Assembly (NCBI GenBank): GCA_021801615.1
Contig: JAJYXS010000101.1
Coordinates: forward strand, 1 to 9,661
Direction: 5' to 3'
DNA from: Actinomycetes bacterium
GTDB lineage: Bacteria; Actinomycetota; Acidimicrobiia; Acidimicrobiales; RAAP-2
Length of the DNA stretch: 9,661 nt
The notes under the pieces are model-generated. The model had not been told where the DNA came from and made no database searches. It saw only the letters and a list, made by a program, of their open reading frames with translations. Shown here in pieces: positions 1-6,389 of the stretch (positions within the stretch are counted from its first letter, which is position 1; each line of letters begins with the position of its first letter). A program made the translations under genes and the position numbers.

Positions 1-191
1 CCTGCACCGGGCCTGGCACGAACGGGGAGCTGGAGGGGCACTCGTGCCTTCGGGCCGCCCGCCTCTCGTGCGCGCATCTCGGCGAGCAGGTCGTCACCTG
101 CCGGCCTCGGCAGATGGCGGTACTCTCCGAGAAGCTCGATGCCGGCGTCCGCGCCTTGGCACGAGCAGGACTTGACTGCGCGGGATCCCAC
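1..191 (-). CDS. Possible 3' part of an unknown divergent gene (weak)
   Basis: Read on the minus strand, this stretch is open from a GTG at 191 to the left edge with no stop, giving about 63 residues. Its middle looks protein-like (GIELLGEYRHLPRPAGDDLL, then AEMRARE), and a CSC motif lies near the start. If real, it would be divergent from the superoxide dismutase gene and run off the window. Against it, the proposed start has no ribosome binding site and overlaps the upstream region of the next gene. Long open frames are also common by chance in DNA this GC-rich. I do not recognise a family. The same stretch may simply be the upstream region of the dismutase gene; a TTGACT at 172-177 could be a -35, but no good -10 follows. 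Confidence 0.2.
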   Translation of the reverse strand, partial: MGSRAVKSCSCQGADAGIELLGEYRHLPRPAGDDLLAEMRAREAGGPKARVPLQLPVRARPGA

Positions 192-210
192 GAAGAGCAA
201 GGAGGAGGAC

Positions 211-819
211 ATGGCCTACAGCCTGCCGGAGCTTCCCTACGACTACGCGGCGCTCGAGCCGCACTACCAGGCAGAGAACCTGGAGATCCACCACACCAAG
301 CACCACGCTGCGTACGTGGCCGGTGCCAACACCACCTTCGAGCGCCTGGGCGAGGCGAGGGCGGCCGGCGACTACGCCGGGCTCGTCGGCCTGGAGAAGA
401 CCCTCGCGTTCAACGTCTCGGGCCACGTCCTGCACTCGATGTTCTGGAAGAACCTCACTCCCGGCGGCGGCGGTCGGCCCGAGGGCGAGTTGTCCGCCGC
501 GATCGATGAGCACTTCGGGTCCTTCGAGGCCATGCGCGCCCAGCTCTCCCAAGCTGCCGTGCTGGTGCAGGGCTCCGGGTGGGGCGCGCTCGCCTACGAG
601 CCGCTCGGCGCTCGGCTGATCGTCGAGCAGATCTACGACCACCACGCCAACATGGCTCAAGGGTCGGTGCCCTTGCTCGTCTTCGACGTCTGGGAGCACG
701 CCTATTACCTGCAGTACCGCAACGTCCGAGCAGACTTCGTCGACGCGCTGTGGAACCTGGTCAACTGGCCGGACGTCGCACAGCGCTTCGAGCAGGCCCG
801 GAGCGCCTCGCTCGGTTGA
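211..819 (+). CDS. sodA: Superoxide dismutase, Fe/Mn family
   Basis: Converts superoxide to hydrogen peroxide and oxygen with one Fe or Mn ion per subunit; cytosolic, though mycobacterial homologues are also exported. The protein has 202 residues, normal for the family. The N-terminal helical hairpin carries ligand His27 (in LEIHHTKHH) and His75 (in GHVLHSMFW). The C-terminal domain carries Asp159 and His163 in the signature DVWEHAYYLQYRN, so all four metal ligands are present. A YDHHAN motif around His144 resembles the YDHQTN of the Mycobacterium tuberculosis enzyme, so this is the actinobacterial type. Metal preference cannot be read from sequence. The ATG at 211 is chosen because GGAGGAGG lies just upstream and the family alignment begins there; the frame stays open upstream but is not protein-like. 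A 101-bp gap follows before the next gene on the same strand. Confidence 0.95.
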   Translation: MAYSLPELPYDYAALEPHYQAENLEIHHTKHHAAYVAGANTTFERLGEARAAGDYAGLVGLEKTLAFNVSGHVLHSMFWKNLTPGGGGRPEGELSAAIDEHFGSFEAMRAQLSQAAVLVQGSGWGALAYEPLGARLIVEQIYDHHANMAQGSVPLLVFDVWEHAYYLQYRNVRADFVDALWNLVNWPDVAQRFEQARSASLG

Positions 820-920
820 GCCGACCTGCCCTCGGCCTCGAACGGACGCGGGTTGTATCCCTCCTGGGGCCTCGTGCGTCTCTAGGTCGTTGGTTCTCCC
901 GATGAGGCAAGGAGCAGGCG

Positions 921-1169
921 ATGAAGAAGAACATGGGAAAGACGGACCGGGCCCTGCGGGTCCTCGTGGCAGCCGGTGCGGTCGCTGGGAGCGGCGTGCT
1001 CGGCTTCTCGACGGCAGGAGGCATCGTGCTGCTCGTCGTGGCGGCGGTCATGGTCGTGACGGCGGCGAGCGGGTACTGCCCCCTCTACAGCGTTTTCGGC
1101 CTGACGACGCGCGGCCCGGGCGCCGGCTCCGGTGGGCACAGGGTGGCGCACCTGCGCCGGGCAGCCTGA
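921..1169 (+). CDS. Small DUF2892 (YgaP-like) membrane protein
   Basis: An 82-residue protein with the pattern of the DUF2892/YgaP transmembrane domain. It has a short charged head (MKKNMGKTDRALRV), two hydrophobic helices at about residues 12-30 and 33-50, and the family's terminal motif GYCPLYSVFGLTT. In other bacteria this domain often occurs alone or fused to rhodanese (sulfurtransferase) domains; here it stands alone and its function is unknown. The basic tail after the motif (about 19 residues, Gly/Arg-rich) is likely disordered. The ATG at 921 follows a good ribosome site (AAGGAGCAGGCG). It is co-directional with the dismutase upstream and the sigma factor downstream, with gaps of 101 and 118 bp, so an operon is possible but not shown. 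Confidence 0.85.
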   Translation: MKKNMGKTDRALRVLVAAGAVAGSGVLGFSTAGGIVLLVVAAVMVVTAASGYCPLYSVFGLTTRGPGAGSGGHRVAHLRRAA

Positions 1170-1211
1170 GCACCGGCCGATCCGGCGCAAGCCGGGACCT
1201 TCGGCAGCGAG

Positions 1212-1253
1212 CCGATCGGGCGGTACCTGCAGAGGCAGGTACCGCCCGATCGG
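1212..1253. terminator. 19-bp perfect inverted repeat hairpin (possible terminator)
   Basis: The arm CCGATCGGGCGGTACCTGC at 1212-1230 is followed by the loop AGAG and its exact reverse complement at 1235-1253. A perfect 19-bp GC-rich stem with a 4-nt loop is far beyond chance. It lies 42 bp after the DUF2892 stop and 34 bp before the likely sigma-factor start. No T-tract follows, so it is not a classical intrinsic terminator. It could act as a tractless terminator, protect the 3' end of the upstream mRNA, lie in the sigma-factor leader, or be a long operator. Confidence 0.6.
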
Positions 1254-1287
1254 GCACGTAGCGCTGGAGAGCGGCAGACTGGGGACC

Positions 1288-2130
1288 GTGGCAAGCGTCT
1301 CGGCGGGCGAACGGCCAAGCGGGGACTTCGCCGGCGCGGTGGCAGCCGAGCTCCCGGGCCTGTACCGCTACGCACGCTCGATCACGGCGGGGGAGGCCGA
1401 GGCAGAGGACCTGGTCGGCGAGACCGTGCTGCGGGCCCTCGAGCGGTCGGACCAATTCCGGGGCGAGGCGTCGGTCCGGACCTGGCTGCACCAGATCCTC
1501 TCCCACTTGGCGGTCGATCGGGCTCGCCACCGTGCCCATGAGCTCAGCGTCGCGGACGTGGAGACCCAATGGCGGGACGAGGCCTATAGCGTCGACGCCG
1601 AAGCGGTGGTGGAGCGGGCCGAGTCGGCTGCGGAGCTTCGCGACGCGCTCGTCCACCTGCCGTACCACTATCGCAGCGCGGTCGTGCTCCACGACGCCGA
1701 AGGCTTCCCAGCGAGCGAGGTGGCCGAGGTGCTCGGCATCTCGCTCCCCGCGGCGAAGCAGCGGATCCGACGAGGAAGGATGATGCTCGTGAGCGCCCTT
1801 TCACAACGAGAGCAGCGACGGGCGGCAAATGCCGGGGTACCGCTCGGCTGCTGGGAGGCTCGAGAGCAGGTATCGAGCTACATCGACGACGAGCTCGAAC
1901 CAGCAGAACGCCGTGCCCTCGAAGCCCATCTCGCCAGCTGTGCCACGTGCCCGCCGCTCTACCAGGCGCTGGTGGGGGCGAGGGCGTCGCTCGGCAACCT
2001 CCACGACCCCGACAGCGTCATCCCGGCCGGCCTCGCCGAACGCGTCCGGCGCTACCTCGGCACGGAGGCGTCAGCGCCGATCACAGAGCGCGTCGCGAAC
2101 ATCGATCATCGAGACGTAGAGCTCGATTGA
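1288..2130 (+). CDS. ECF-type sigma factor fused to a C-terminal anti-sigma-like zinc finger
   Basis: A 280-residue protein, about 90 residues longer than a plain ECF sigma factor. Region 2 (about residues 22-85) shows the core-binding and -10 recognition pattern AEDLVGETVLRAL, then FRGEASVRTWLHQILSHLAV. Region 4 (about 109-172) ends in the helix-turn-helix FPASEVAEVLGISLPAAKQR with RIRRGR, which reads -35 elements. After a short linker, residues 188-225 form a zf-HC2/ZAS-type finger: Cys188, then His214-x3-Cys218-x2-Cys221 (HLASCATC). That module is normally found in separate anti-sigma proteins that hold ECF factors inactive until a redox or metal signal. No separate anti-sigma gene follows; the next gene is convergent. 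The GTG at 1288 is the best start, as no downstream start keeps region 2, but its ribosome site is weak. Residues after 225 match nothing I recognise. Confidence 0.88.
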   Translation: MASVSAGERPSGDFAGAVAAELPGLYRYARSITAGEAEAEDLVGETVLRALERSDQFRGEASVRTWLHQILSHLAVDRARHRAHELSVADVETQWRDEAYSVDAEAVVERAESAAELRDALVHLPYHYRSAVVLHDAEGFPASEVAEVLGISLPAAKQRIRRGRMMLVSALSQREQRRAANAGVPLGCWEAREQVSSYIDDELEPAERRALEAHLASCATCPPLYQALVGARASLGNLHDPDSVIPAGLAERVRRYLGTEASAPITERVANIDHRDVELD

Positions 2131-2176
2131 GCCGGGGACGTTCCCGACCGCGACGACCTCGCTCGGGAGGAACGGC

Positions 2177-3661
2177 TCAACGTACCAGCGCGTAGGGAGG
2201 TGTGCCGTCTTCGCCCTCCGCCTGCGGCTGCAGGTCGCACCCCGCGCGCACGAGAACCTCGGCGTCCTCGTCGGCACGAGCGGCGGCCCGAGCCTCAGGG
2301 CGCGCACGGGCGAGCCCGTGGCTGACGACCACGGCGGCGACCACCCCGAAGGCCGCGATCACGAACAGCGACGCGCGGTCCGCCCCGACCGAGCCGCCCG
2401 AGGCGGTGCCGGTGCCGATGATCGCCGCGGCCAGCGCGACGCCGAAGGCCGCGCCGACCTGACGGCTCATGTTGATCAGCCCTCCGGCGAGCCCCTGCTC
2501 CTCGTCGCTCACCCCACGGGTCGCCGCGACGGTCGCGCCGAACGCACCGGCTGCGCTCCCGAAGCCGACGAACATGAACCCCGGGAGGAACAGCGCGTAG
2601 TCGTGCCACCCGAAGCTCGAGGCGAGGAGGAACAGGCCGACGCTGGCAGCGCCGGCCGAAGCGATCAAGAGCGATCGGACTCCGACGCGCCGCACGATGC
2701 TTGCCCCGCGCAGGACGGCGACGAACCCGATGAGCCCCTGGGGCACCATCGCGAGCCCGGTCACGAGCGCCGAGTAGTGGAGCACGAGCTGGAAGAAGAG
2801 CGGCACCGTCAGCAGCTCTCCTGCGCTCCACCCCCCGAGCATGGCCATCGCGAGGTTGGCCGAACGAAGCCCTCGGCGCCGCAGCATCCCGAGCCGGACG
2901 AGTGGCGCAGGGTGGCGCCGCTCCAGGTGCACGAACGCCGCCCCGAGCACGACCGACGACGCGAGGGCCAAGAGCGTCGCGGCCGACGTCCACCCGAGCG
3001 CGGGCCCCTCTGAGATCCCGTAGACGAGCGCGGCGGTCGCTCCGGTGACGAGCACGCCACCGACGACGTCCAGTCGGGCGCGCGCCCCGCGTGGGACCTC
3101 GGTCACGAGGAACGGAGCGAGCGCGGCCGCGAGCAGGCCGATGGGGACGTTCACCCACAGCACCGAGCGCCAGTCGAAGTACTGGACGAGCGCGCCGCCG
3201 AGCACCAACCCCGCCACGAAGCCAACGGAACCCGTGGCTCCGTAGTAACCGAGCGCACGGTTGCGCGCCGGCCCTTCGGCGGTGGCAGCGGTGATGAGCG
3301 ACAAGGCTGCGGGCGCGACGAGCGCCGCCCCGACGCCCTGGACGGCGCGTGCGGCGATCAGGACGCCGATCGACGTCGCGAGCCCTCCCGCCAACGAGGC
3401 GAAGGAGAAGACGACGAGACCTGCCACGAAGACCCGGCGACGGCCGAAGAGATCGCCGATCCTCCCGCCGAGGACGAGCAGGCCGCCGAAGGTGATCGCG
3501 TAGGCGGTGATCACCCACTGCACGGCCGTCGTCCCCACCGCAAGCTCGTGCTCGATCGAAGCGAGGGCGACGTTCACGATGCTGAAGTCGAGCACGACCA
3601 TGAACGAGGCGGCGAGGATCAGCGCCAGGGAGGCGGCCGGATGGGGCGTGCGCCGGCTCAT
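2177..3661 (-). CDS. MFS drug efflux transporter, DHA2 (EmrB/QacA) family
   Basis: A 494-residue, strongly hydrophobic integral membrane protein of the length and pattern of 14-helix DHA2 proton-coupled exporters. Visible family motifs are the first-helix signature VLDFSIVNVAL (about residues 23-33), motif A GGRIGDLFGRRR (65-76) in the loop after helix 2, and the antiporter-type motif C region around GATGSVGFVAGLVLGG in helix 5. Substrate cannot be predicted; homologues export antibiotics, dyes or metabolites. The C-terminal 40 or so residues are polar and probably cytoplasmic. The ATG at 3661 has only a weak ribosome site (GGAGCGCCC). A TetR-type operator candidate lies 68-84 bp upstream, at 3729-3745, matching one beside the TetR gene at 5111. 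This suggests the transporter is repressed until its substrate binds that regulator. It is convergent with the sigma-factor gene. Confidence 0.93.
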   Translation of the reverse strand: MSRRTPHPAASLALILAASFMVVLDFSIVNVALASIEHELAVGTTAVQWVITAYAITFGGLLVLGGRIGDLFGRRRVFVAGLVVFSFASLAGGLATSIGVLIAARAVQGVGAALVAPAALSLITAATAEGPARNRALGYYGATGSVGFVAGLVLGGALVQYFDWRSVLWVNVPIGLLAAALAPFLVTEVPRGARARLDVVGGVLVTGATAALVYGISEGPALGWTSAATLLALASSVVLGAAFVHLERRHPAPLVRLGMLRRRGLRSANLAMAMLGGWSAGELLTVPLFFQLVLHYSALVTGLAMVPQGLIGFVAVLRGASIVRRVGVRSLLIASAGAASVGLFLLASSFGWHDYALFLPGFMFVGFGSAAGAFGATVAATRGVSDEEQGLAGGLINMSRQVGAAFGVALAAAIIGTGTASGGSVGADRASLFVIAAFGVVAAVVVSHGLARARPEARAAARADEDAEVLVRAGCDLQPQAEGEDGTPPYALVR

Positions 3662-3728
3662 CGAGGGCGCTCCGTCTTCGGTTTCCTCACTCGTTGCTCT
3701 CCGGGTTCTCTGGGTGTCGGTGCGAGCA

Positions 3729-3745
3729 CGAAACGATACGTTCCG
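3729..3745. promoter_or_regulatory. Candidate TetR operator, copy A (before MFS gene)
   Basis: The 17-bp sequence CGAAACGATACGTTCCG is a palindrome around ATA: arms CGAAACG and CGTTCCG, with the inner AACG/CGTT exact. It matches 14 of 17 positions of the element at 5046-5062 in the reductase/TetR divergent region. Two such elements, both in promoter-side gaps of one gene cluster, are expected for a local TetR-family regulator. A TATCGT within it on the minus strand could be part of a -10, but no matching -35 was found. Confidence 0.55.
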
Positions 3746-3794
3746 TTTTCGTTCAGGGACGGCAGGTTCAACGCCTGACGTCCATGCCTATTCC

Positions 3795-3824
3795 CGACGC
3801 CTGTTCGCGACGCCTGTTCGCGAC
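3795..3824. repeat. 13-bp tandem repeat, two copies plus a 4-bp start of a third
   Basis: The unit CGACGCCTGTTCG occurs at 3795-3807 and 3808-3820, exactly head to tail, followed by CGAC. It lies in the 288-bp gap between the aldo/keto reductase stop and the MFS start. No gene is visible in that gap; it otherwise holds only the operator candidate at 3729-3745. The repeat probably arose by slippage, and a regulatory role is not indicated. Confidence 0.75.
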
Positions 3825-3949
3825 CTCGGTCCCCCGCGCCGTCCTCCCGACCCCCAGGCAACGATCCCCTGGCCGCAAGCAGCCCTCGCGGCACTCAGCG
3901 CGAAGGCCCGCAGGAAGCAAGCGCCGACCGCTCCGTCCGCGGGCGACGG

Positions 3950-4927
3950 TCAACGTCTCGGCATGTCCTCCGGGCTCGGCCCGCCGACCCGCACCGCTGC
4001 GCGCACGAGCTCGTCGATGCGCTCGAGGACCGCCGGCTCGAGGTCGATGTCGGCCGCGGCGACCGCCTCGTCGACATGCGCGGGATCGCGGGTCCCGACG
4101 ATCGCGACGTGGACGGCCGGGTTCGCGAGCGCCCAGGAGATCGCGAGCTGCACCGGGGTGATGCCGAGCTCGGCGCGTGCGAACTTCTCGAGCTGCGCGA
4201 CGACTGCAAGGTTCTTCGAGAAGGTCTCGCCCCTGAACACCGGACTGCGCGCCCGCCAGTCGCCCACCGAGAACACGGTGTCGGCTCGCAACCGGGCGCC
4301 GAGAAGGCCGTGGGCGAGCGGACCGTAGACGAGGACGCCGATGTCATGCGCGGCGCAATAGGGCAGGACCTCTTGCTCGATGTCCCGACGAAAGAGGTGG
4401 TACGGCGGCTGGAGGGTCTCGACCGGCAGCGTCGCGCTGAACGCCTCCATCTGGGCGACGTCGAAATTCGAGACGCCGACGTGACGGATCTTTCCGGCGT
4501 CTCTCAGGCGCTCGAGCGCACGTGCCGTCTCCTCGAAGGGCGTCGCCGGGTCCGGCCAGTGGACCTGGTAGAGGTCGATCACATCCCTCCTGAGCGCGCG
4601 CAGGCTCTCCTCGACACCCTGTTGGATCCACGCAGCGCTCGCGTCGCGTGCGACGCCGCCGTCCTGGGGGCGGAGCCCTCCTTTCGTGGCGATCACGAGC
4701 CCTTCGCGGCCGACGCCGTCGAGCGCCCTGGCGAGAAGCCGCTCGGAGGCCCCGAACCCGTACGCCTGCGCGGTGTCGAAGAGGGTGATCCCCTCGTCGG
4801 CCGCCCTACGGATGGCCGCGATCGCCTTGACCTCGTCCGTGGCACCCCACTCGCCACCGAGCTCCCAGGTCCCGAACGCCACGCGGGAGACCTCGAGCTC
4901 GCTCTTCCCCAGCCGCACGTACCGCAT
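3950..4927 (-). CDS. Aldo/keto reductase family oxidoreductase
   Basis: A 325-residue cytosolic TIM-barrel enzyme that reduces aldehydes or ketones with NADPH. The catalytic tetrad is complete: Asp51 and Tyr56 in FDTAQAYGFG, Lys82 in IATKGG, and His123 in YQVHWPD. Later barrel strands are also typical (VGVSNF, LVYGPLAHGLLG). The sequence resembles the bacterial YghZ/general-stress type rather than the longer potassium-channel beta group; the substrate is unknown. The frame is open further upstream, but the ATG at 4927 is chosen because GGAGGCGGAG precedes it and MRYVRLGKSELEVS is the usual family beginning. It is divergent from the TetR gene and upstream of the transporter on the same strand, consistent with a detoxify-and-export module. 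Its own promoter and operator would lie in 4928-5110. Confidence 0.93.
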   Translation of the reverse strand: MRYVRLGKSELEVSRVAFGTWELGGEWGATDEVKAIAAIRRAADEGITLFDTAQAYGFGASERLLARALDGVGREGLVIATKGGLRPQDGGVARDASAAWIQQGVEESLRALRRDVIDLYQVHWPDPATPFEETARALERLRDAGKIRHVGVSNFDVAQMEAFSATLPVETLQPPYHLFRRDIEQEVLPYCAAHDIGVLVYGPLAHGLLGARLRADTVFSVGDWRARSPVFRGETFSKNLAVVAQLEKFARAELGITPVQLAISWALANPAVHVAIVGTRDPAHVDEAVAAADIDLEPAVLERIDELVRAAVRVGGPSPEDMPRR

Positions 4928-5045
4928 CGAGCTCCGCCTCCGCACCTCGTCGTCTCGTCCGCCGGGCTCTACGTCGCGCCCGCGGCCGCGTGGCCGGCGT
5001 GGCCCACCCCGCACGCGCCCCTACAGAGATCGTACCTCCACCGCC

Positions 5046-5062
5046 CGAAACGAGACGGTTCG
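5046..5062. promoter_or_regulatory. Candidate TetR operator, copy B (reductase/TetR divergent region)
   Basis: CGAAACGAGACGGTTCG is a palindrome with arms CGAAACG and CGGTTCG (one mismatch) around AGA. It lies 49 bp before the TetR start and 119 bp before the reductase start. It matches copy A at 14 of 17 positions. The position fits autoregulation of the repressor together with control of the reductase. TATCTA just after it on the plus strand, and TACGAT at about 5031-5036 on the minus strand, are weak -10 candidates. Confidence 0.55.
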
Positions 5063-5110
5063 TATCTACTCTTCGGCTCTCGACGAGACACCGGGGCTAC
5101 GCTGCTCGTG

Positions 5111-5746
5111 GTGGAGAACGACCCGCCCGGGCCGGCCGGCACTGAGGCCAGGCGCGAGGCGCCAAGCGGTCGCGGGAGGCCGCTGAGCGACGCCACCGAA
5201 CGGGCCATCCTCCAAGCGACGACTGGGCTCCTTGCCGAACGTGGGCTCTCGGCGATGACGATAGAGGAGGTGGCCGCCCGGGCGCACGTCGGCAAAGCCT
5301 CCATCTACCGGCGTTGGTCCTCGAAAGGGACGCTGGCCTTCGACGCGTTCGTGACGGACTTCCTCGAGCGCCAGCCGCTCCCCGACACCGGGAACCTGCG
5401 CGGCGACCTCCTCGGTCTGCTGCGCGCATGGGTGCGAGCCGTGCGCCAGCCGGTGACCGGCCGGACCTTGAGGGGCCTCGTCGGCGAGGTCCAGCGCGAC
5501 CCGGAGCTCGCCGACGCGTGGCGCGAGCGGTTCGTCACGCCCATGCGGGCACGCCACGACGCCGTCTTGCGGCGCGCGATCGAGCGCGGACAGCTCGCGC
5601 CCGAGGCGAACACCGGCCTTCTCCTCGACCTGCTCTACGGCCCCGCCTACCACCGCCTTCTCCACGGCCACCTACCGCTCGACGACGCGTTCGCCGAGGA
5701 CGTGGTCGCGGTCATCATGGCCGCCAACGAAGCGGGGGTGCTCTGA
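5111..5746 (+). CDS. TetR/AcrR-family transcriptional regulator
   Basis: A 211-residue, likely dimeric, ligand-responsive repressor. The N-terminal DNA-binding domain (about residues 26-72) has the TetR pattern: AILQATTGLLAERGLSAMTI leading into the helix-turn-helix EEVAARAHVGKASIYRRWSS. The C-terminal part (about 90-205) resembles the TetR_C_11-type ligand-binding domain, with GEVQRDPELADAWRERF and LLLDLLYGPAYHRLL. Start choice: adjacent GTG codons at 5108 and 5111 are the only sensible starts, since further upstream the frame is antisense to the reductase. The ribosome site is weak (CCGGGG), so a short-leader or leaderless transcript is possible. It is divergent from the aldo/keto reductase. 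The paired palindromes at 5046 and 3729 suggest it represses itself, the reductase and the MFS exporter. Confidence 0.92.
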   Translation: MENDPPGPAGTEARREAPSGRGRPLSDATERAILQATTGLLAERGLSAMTIEEVAARAHVGKASIYRRWSSKGTLAFDAFVTDFLERQPLPDTGNLRGDLLGLLRAWVRAVRQPVTGRTLRGLVGEVQRDPELADAWRERFVTPMRARHDAVLRRAIERGQLAPEANTGLLLDLLYGPAYHRLLHGHLPLDDAFAEDVVAVIMAANEAGVL

Positions 5747-5824
5747 TCCGACGATCCGAAGGTCCGATAATCTTCATCTGACGGATCGCTGCGACGTGGG
5801 CCTCCAGGACGTTCGTGCCGGCAC

Positions 5825-5843
5825 GGACCTCGAAAGGTCCTTT
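5825..5843 (+). terminator. Short hairpin followed by TTT after the TetR gene
   Basis: GGACCT, loop CGAA, then AGGTCC form a perfect 6-bp stem at 5825-5840, followed by TTT at 5841-5843. It lies 78 bp after the TetR stop and 43 bp before the next start. It could weakly terminate the TetR transcript. The overlapping GGTCCTTTGGCCC (5836-5848) also resembles, at 11 of 13 positions, the GGACTTNNGGNCC dormancy motif of mycobacteria, so a regulatory role before the Bpa-like gene is an alternative. Confidence 0.3.
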
Positions 5844-5885
5844 GGCCCTGGCGTGCCGAAGGGCAGACGCAGCACCGTCAGAGGT

Positions 5886-6329
5886 ATGGGCCCGTCGCGC
5901 GAGGTGCCAGGAGCCGAGTCCGAGCTGGTCCCGCCCGTCGACGCTCAAGACGCGGCCACGGGGGTACGGGGCGAGCCGCCGGAGGCCGAGGAGCAGGGCC
6001 CGCCGGAGGCCGAGCGCGTCAAGCGTCCTGGCGAGCTCTGGCGGATCGAAGGGTCCCTGTCGGCGGTGCGCGCAGAGCTCGACCAGCTCGGGTCGCTCGA
6101 CGACCCGGCGTTGCGCGCCCGCGTCGCGCAGCTCGAGCACCGCTGGTACGAGGAGCTCGGCGCGGTGCTGCCCGAGGCCGTGCTGGGCGAGCTGCACCGG
6201 TTCTTGGACTGGGCCGATGACGCCCAACCCGGAGCCTCGGAGCTGCGCATCGGCCTCGCCCAGCTGTCGGGGTGGCTCGACGGGCTCATCGCGGGGCTGG
6301 GCGTGTCGATCGGCGAACCGCCGGACTGA
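5886..6329 (+). CDS. bpa: Bpa/PafE-like proteasome activator family protein lacking the docking tail
   Basis: A 147-residue protein matching the core of bacterial proteasome activator Bpa/PafE (DUF2587; Rv3780 in M. tuberculosis). That protein forms a dodecameric ring and opens the 20S proteasome gate without ATP. The recognisable core is residues 46-142: KRPGELWRIEG, a helical middle with LEHRWYEELGAVLPEAVLGE, and the diagnostic final helix ELRIGLAQLSGWLDGLIAG (119-137). The first 45 residues are Pro/Glu-rich and probably disordered, as in the family. The oddity is the end: it stops at IGEPPD, about 30 residues short of Rv3780, with no C-terminal GQYL motif, the part that docks into the proteasome. 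It may be a paralogue with another role. The ATG at 5886 has a poorly spaced AGAGG; an in-frame GTG at 5853 is an alternative. Confidence 0.8.
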   Translation: MGPSREVPGAESELVPPVDAQDAATGVRGEPPEAEEQGPPEAERVKRPGELWRIEGSLSAVRAELDQLGSLDDPALRARVAQLEHRWYEELGAVLPEAVLGELHRFLDWADDAQPGASELRIGLAQLSGWLDGLIAGLGVSIGEPPD

Positions 6330-6364
6330 GCCAGCTGACAAGGAGTGAGCCAGCTGACAAGGAG
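6327..6364. repeat. 19-bp exact tandem duplication across the Bpa-like gene's stop codon
   Basis: TGAGCCAGCTGACAAGGAG at 6327-6345 is repeated exactly at 6346-6364. Each copy carries a TGA at its start and an AAGGAG at its end; the first TGA is the stop of the Bpa-like gene. The second AAGGAG lies 25 bp before the ATG of the next gene, too far to be its main ribosome site. The duplication lengthened the gap between the two genes by 19 bp. Confidence 0.9.
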
Positions 6365-6389
6365 ATCGGGAAGCGGGAGGATCACCGGT

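Noticed and set aside
94..699. Minus-strand frame opposite superoxide dismutase
   Set aside because: The plus strand holds all four metal ligands and the family signature; the antisense frame has no recognisable domain.
1132..1287. Upstream extension of the sigma-factor frame to an ATG at 1132
   Set aside because: It would overlap the end of the DUF2892 gene and translate the 19-bp hairpin; the extension does not resemble sigma-factor sequence.
2134..2147. CGGGGACGTTCCCG as a regulatory palindrome or terminator after the sigma gene
   Set aside because: It has two mismatched positions, no loop and no T-tract; it could be chance between convergent genes.
2295..3518. 407-codon minus-strand frame inside the MFS gene
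   Set aside because: It is a shifted reading of the transporter, dominated by Arg, and the transporter frame has clear family motifs.
4076..5107. Long N-terminal extension of the TetR gene frame
   Set aside because: This part is antisense to the aldo/keto reductase and low in hydrophobic patterning. TetR proteins begin near the GTG at 5111.
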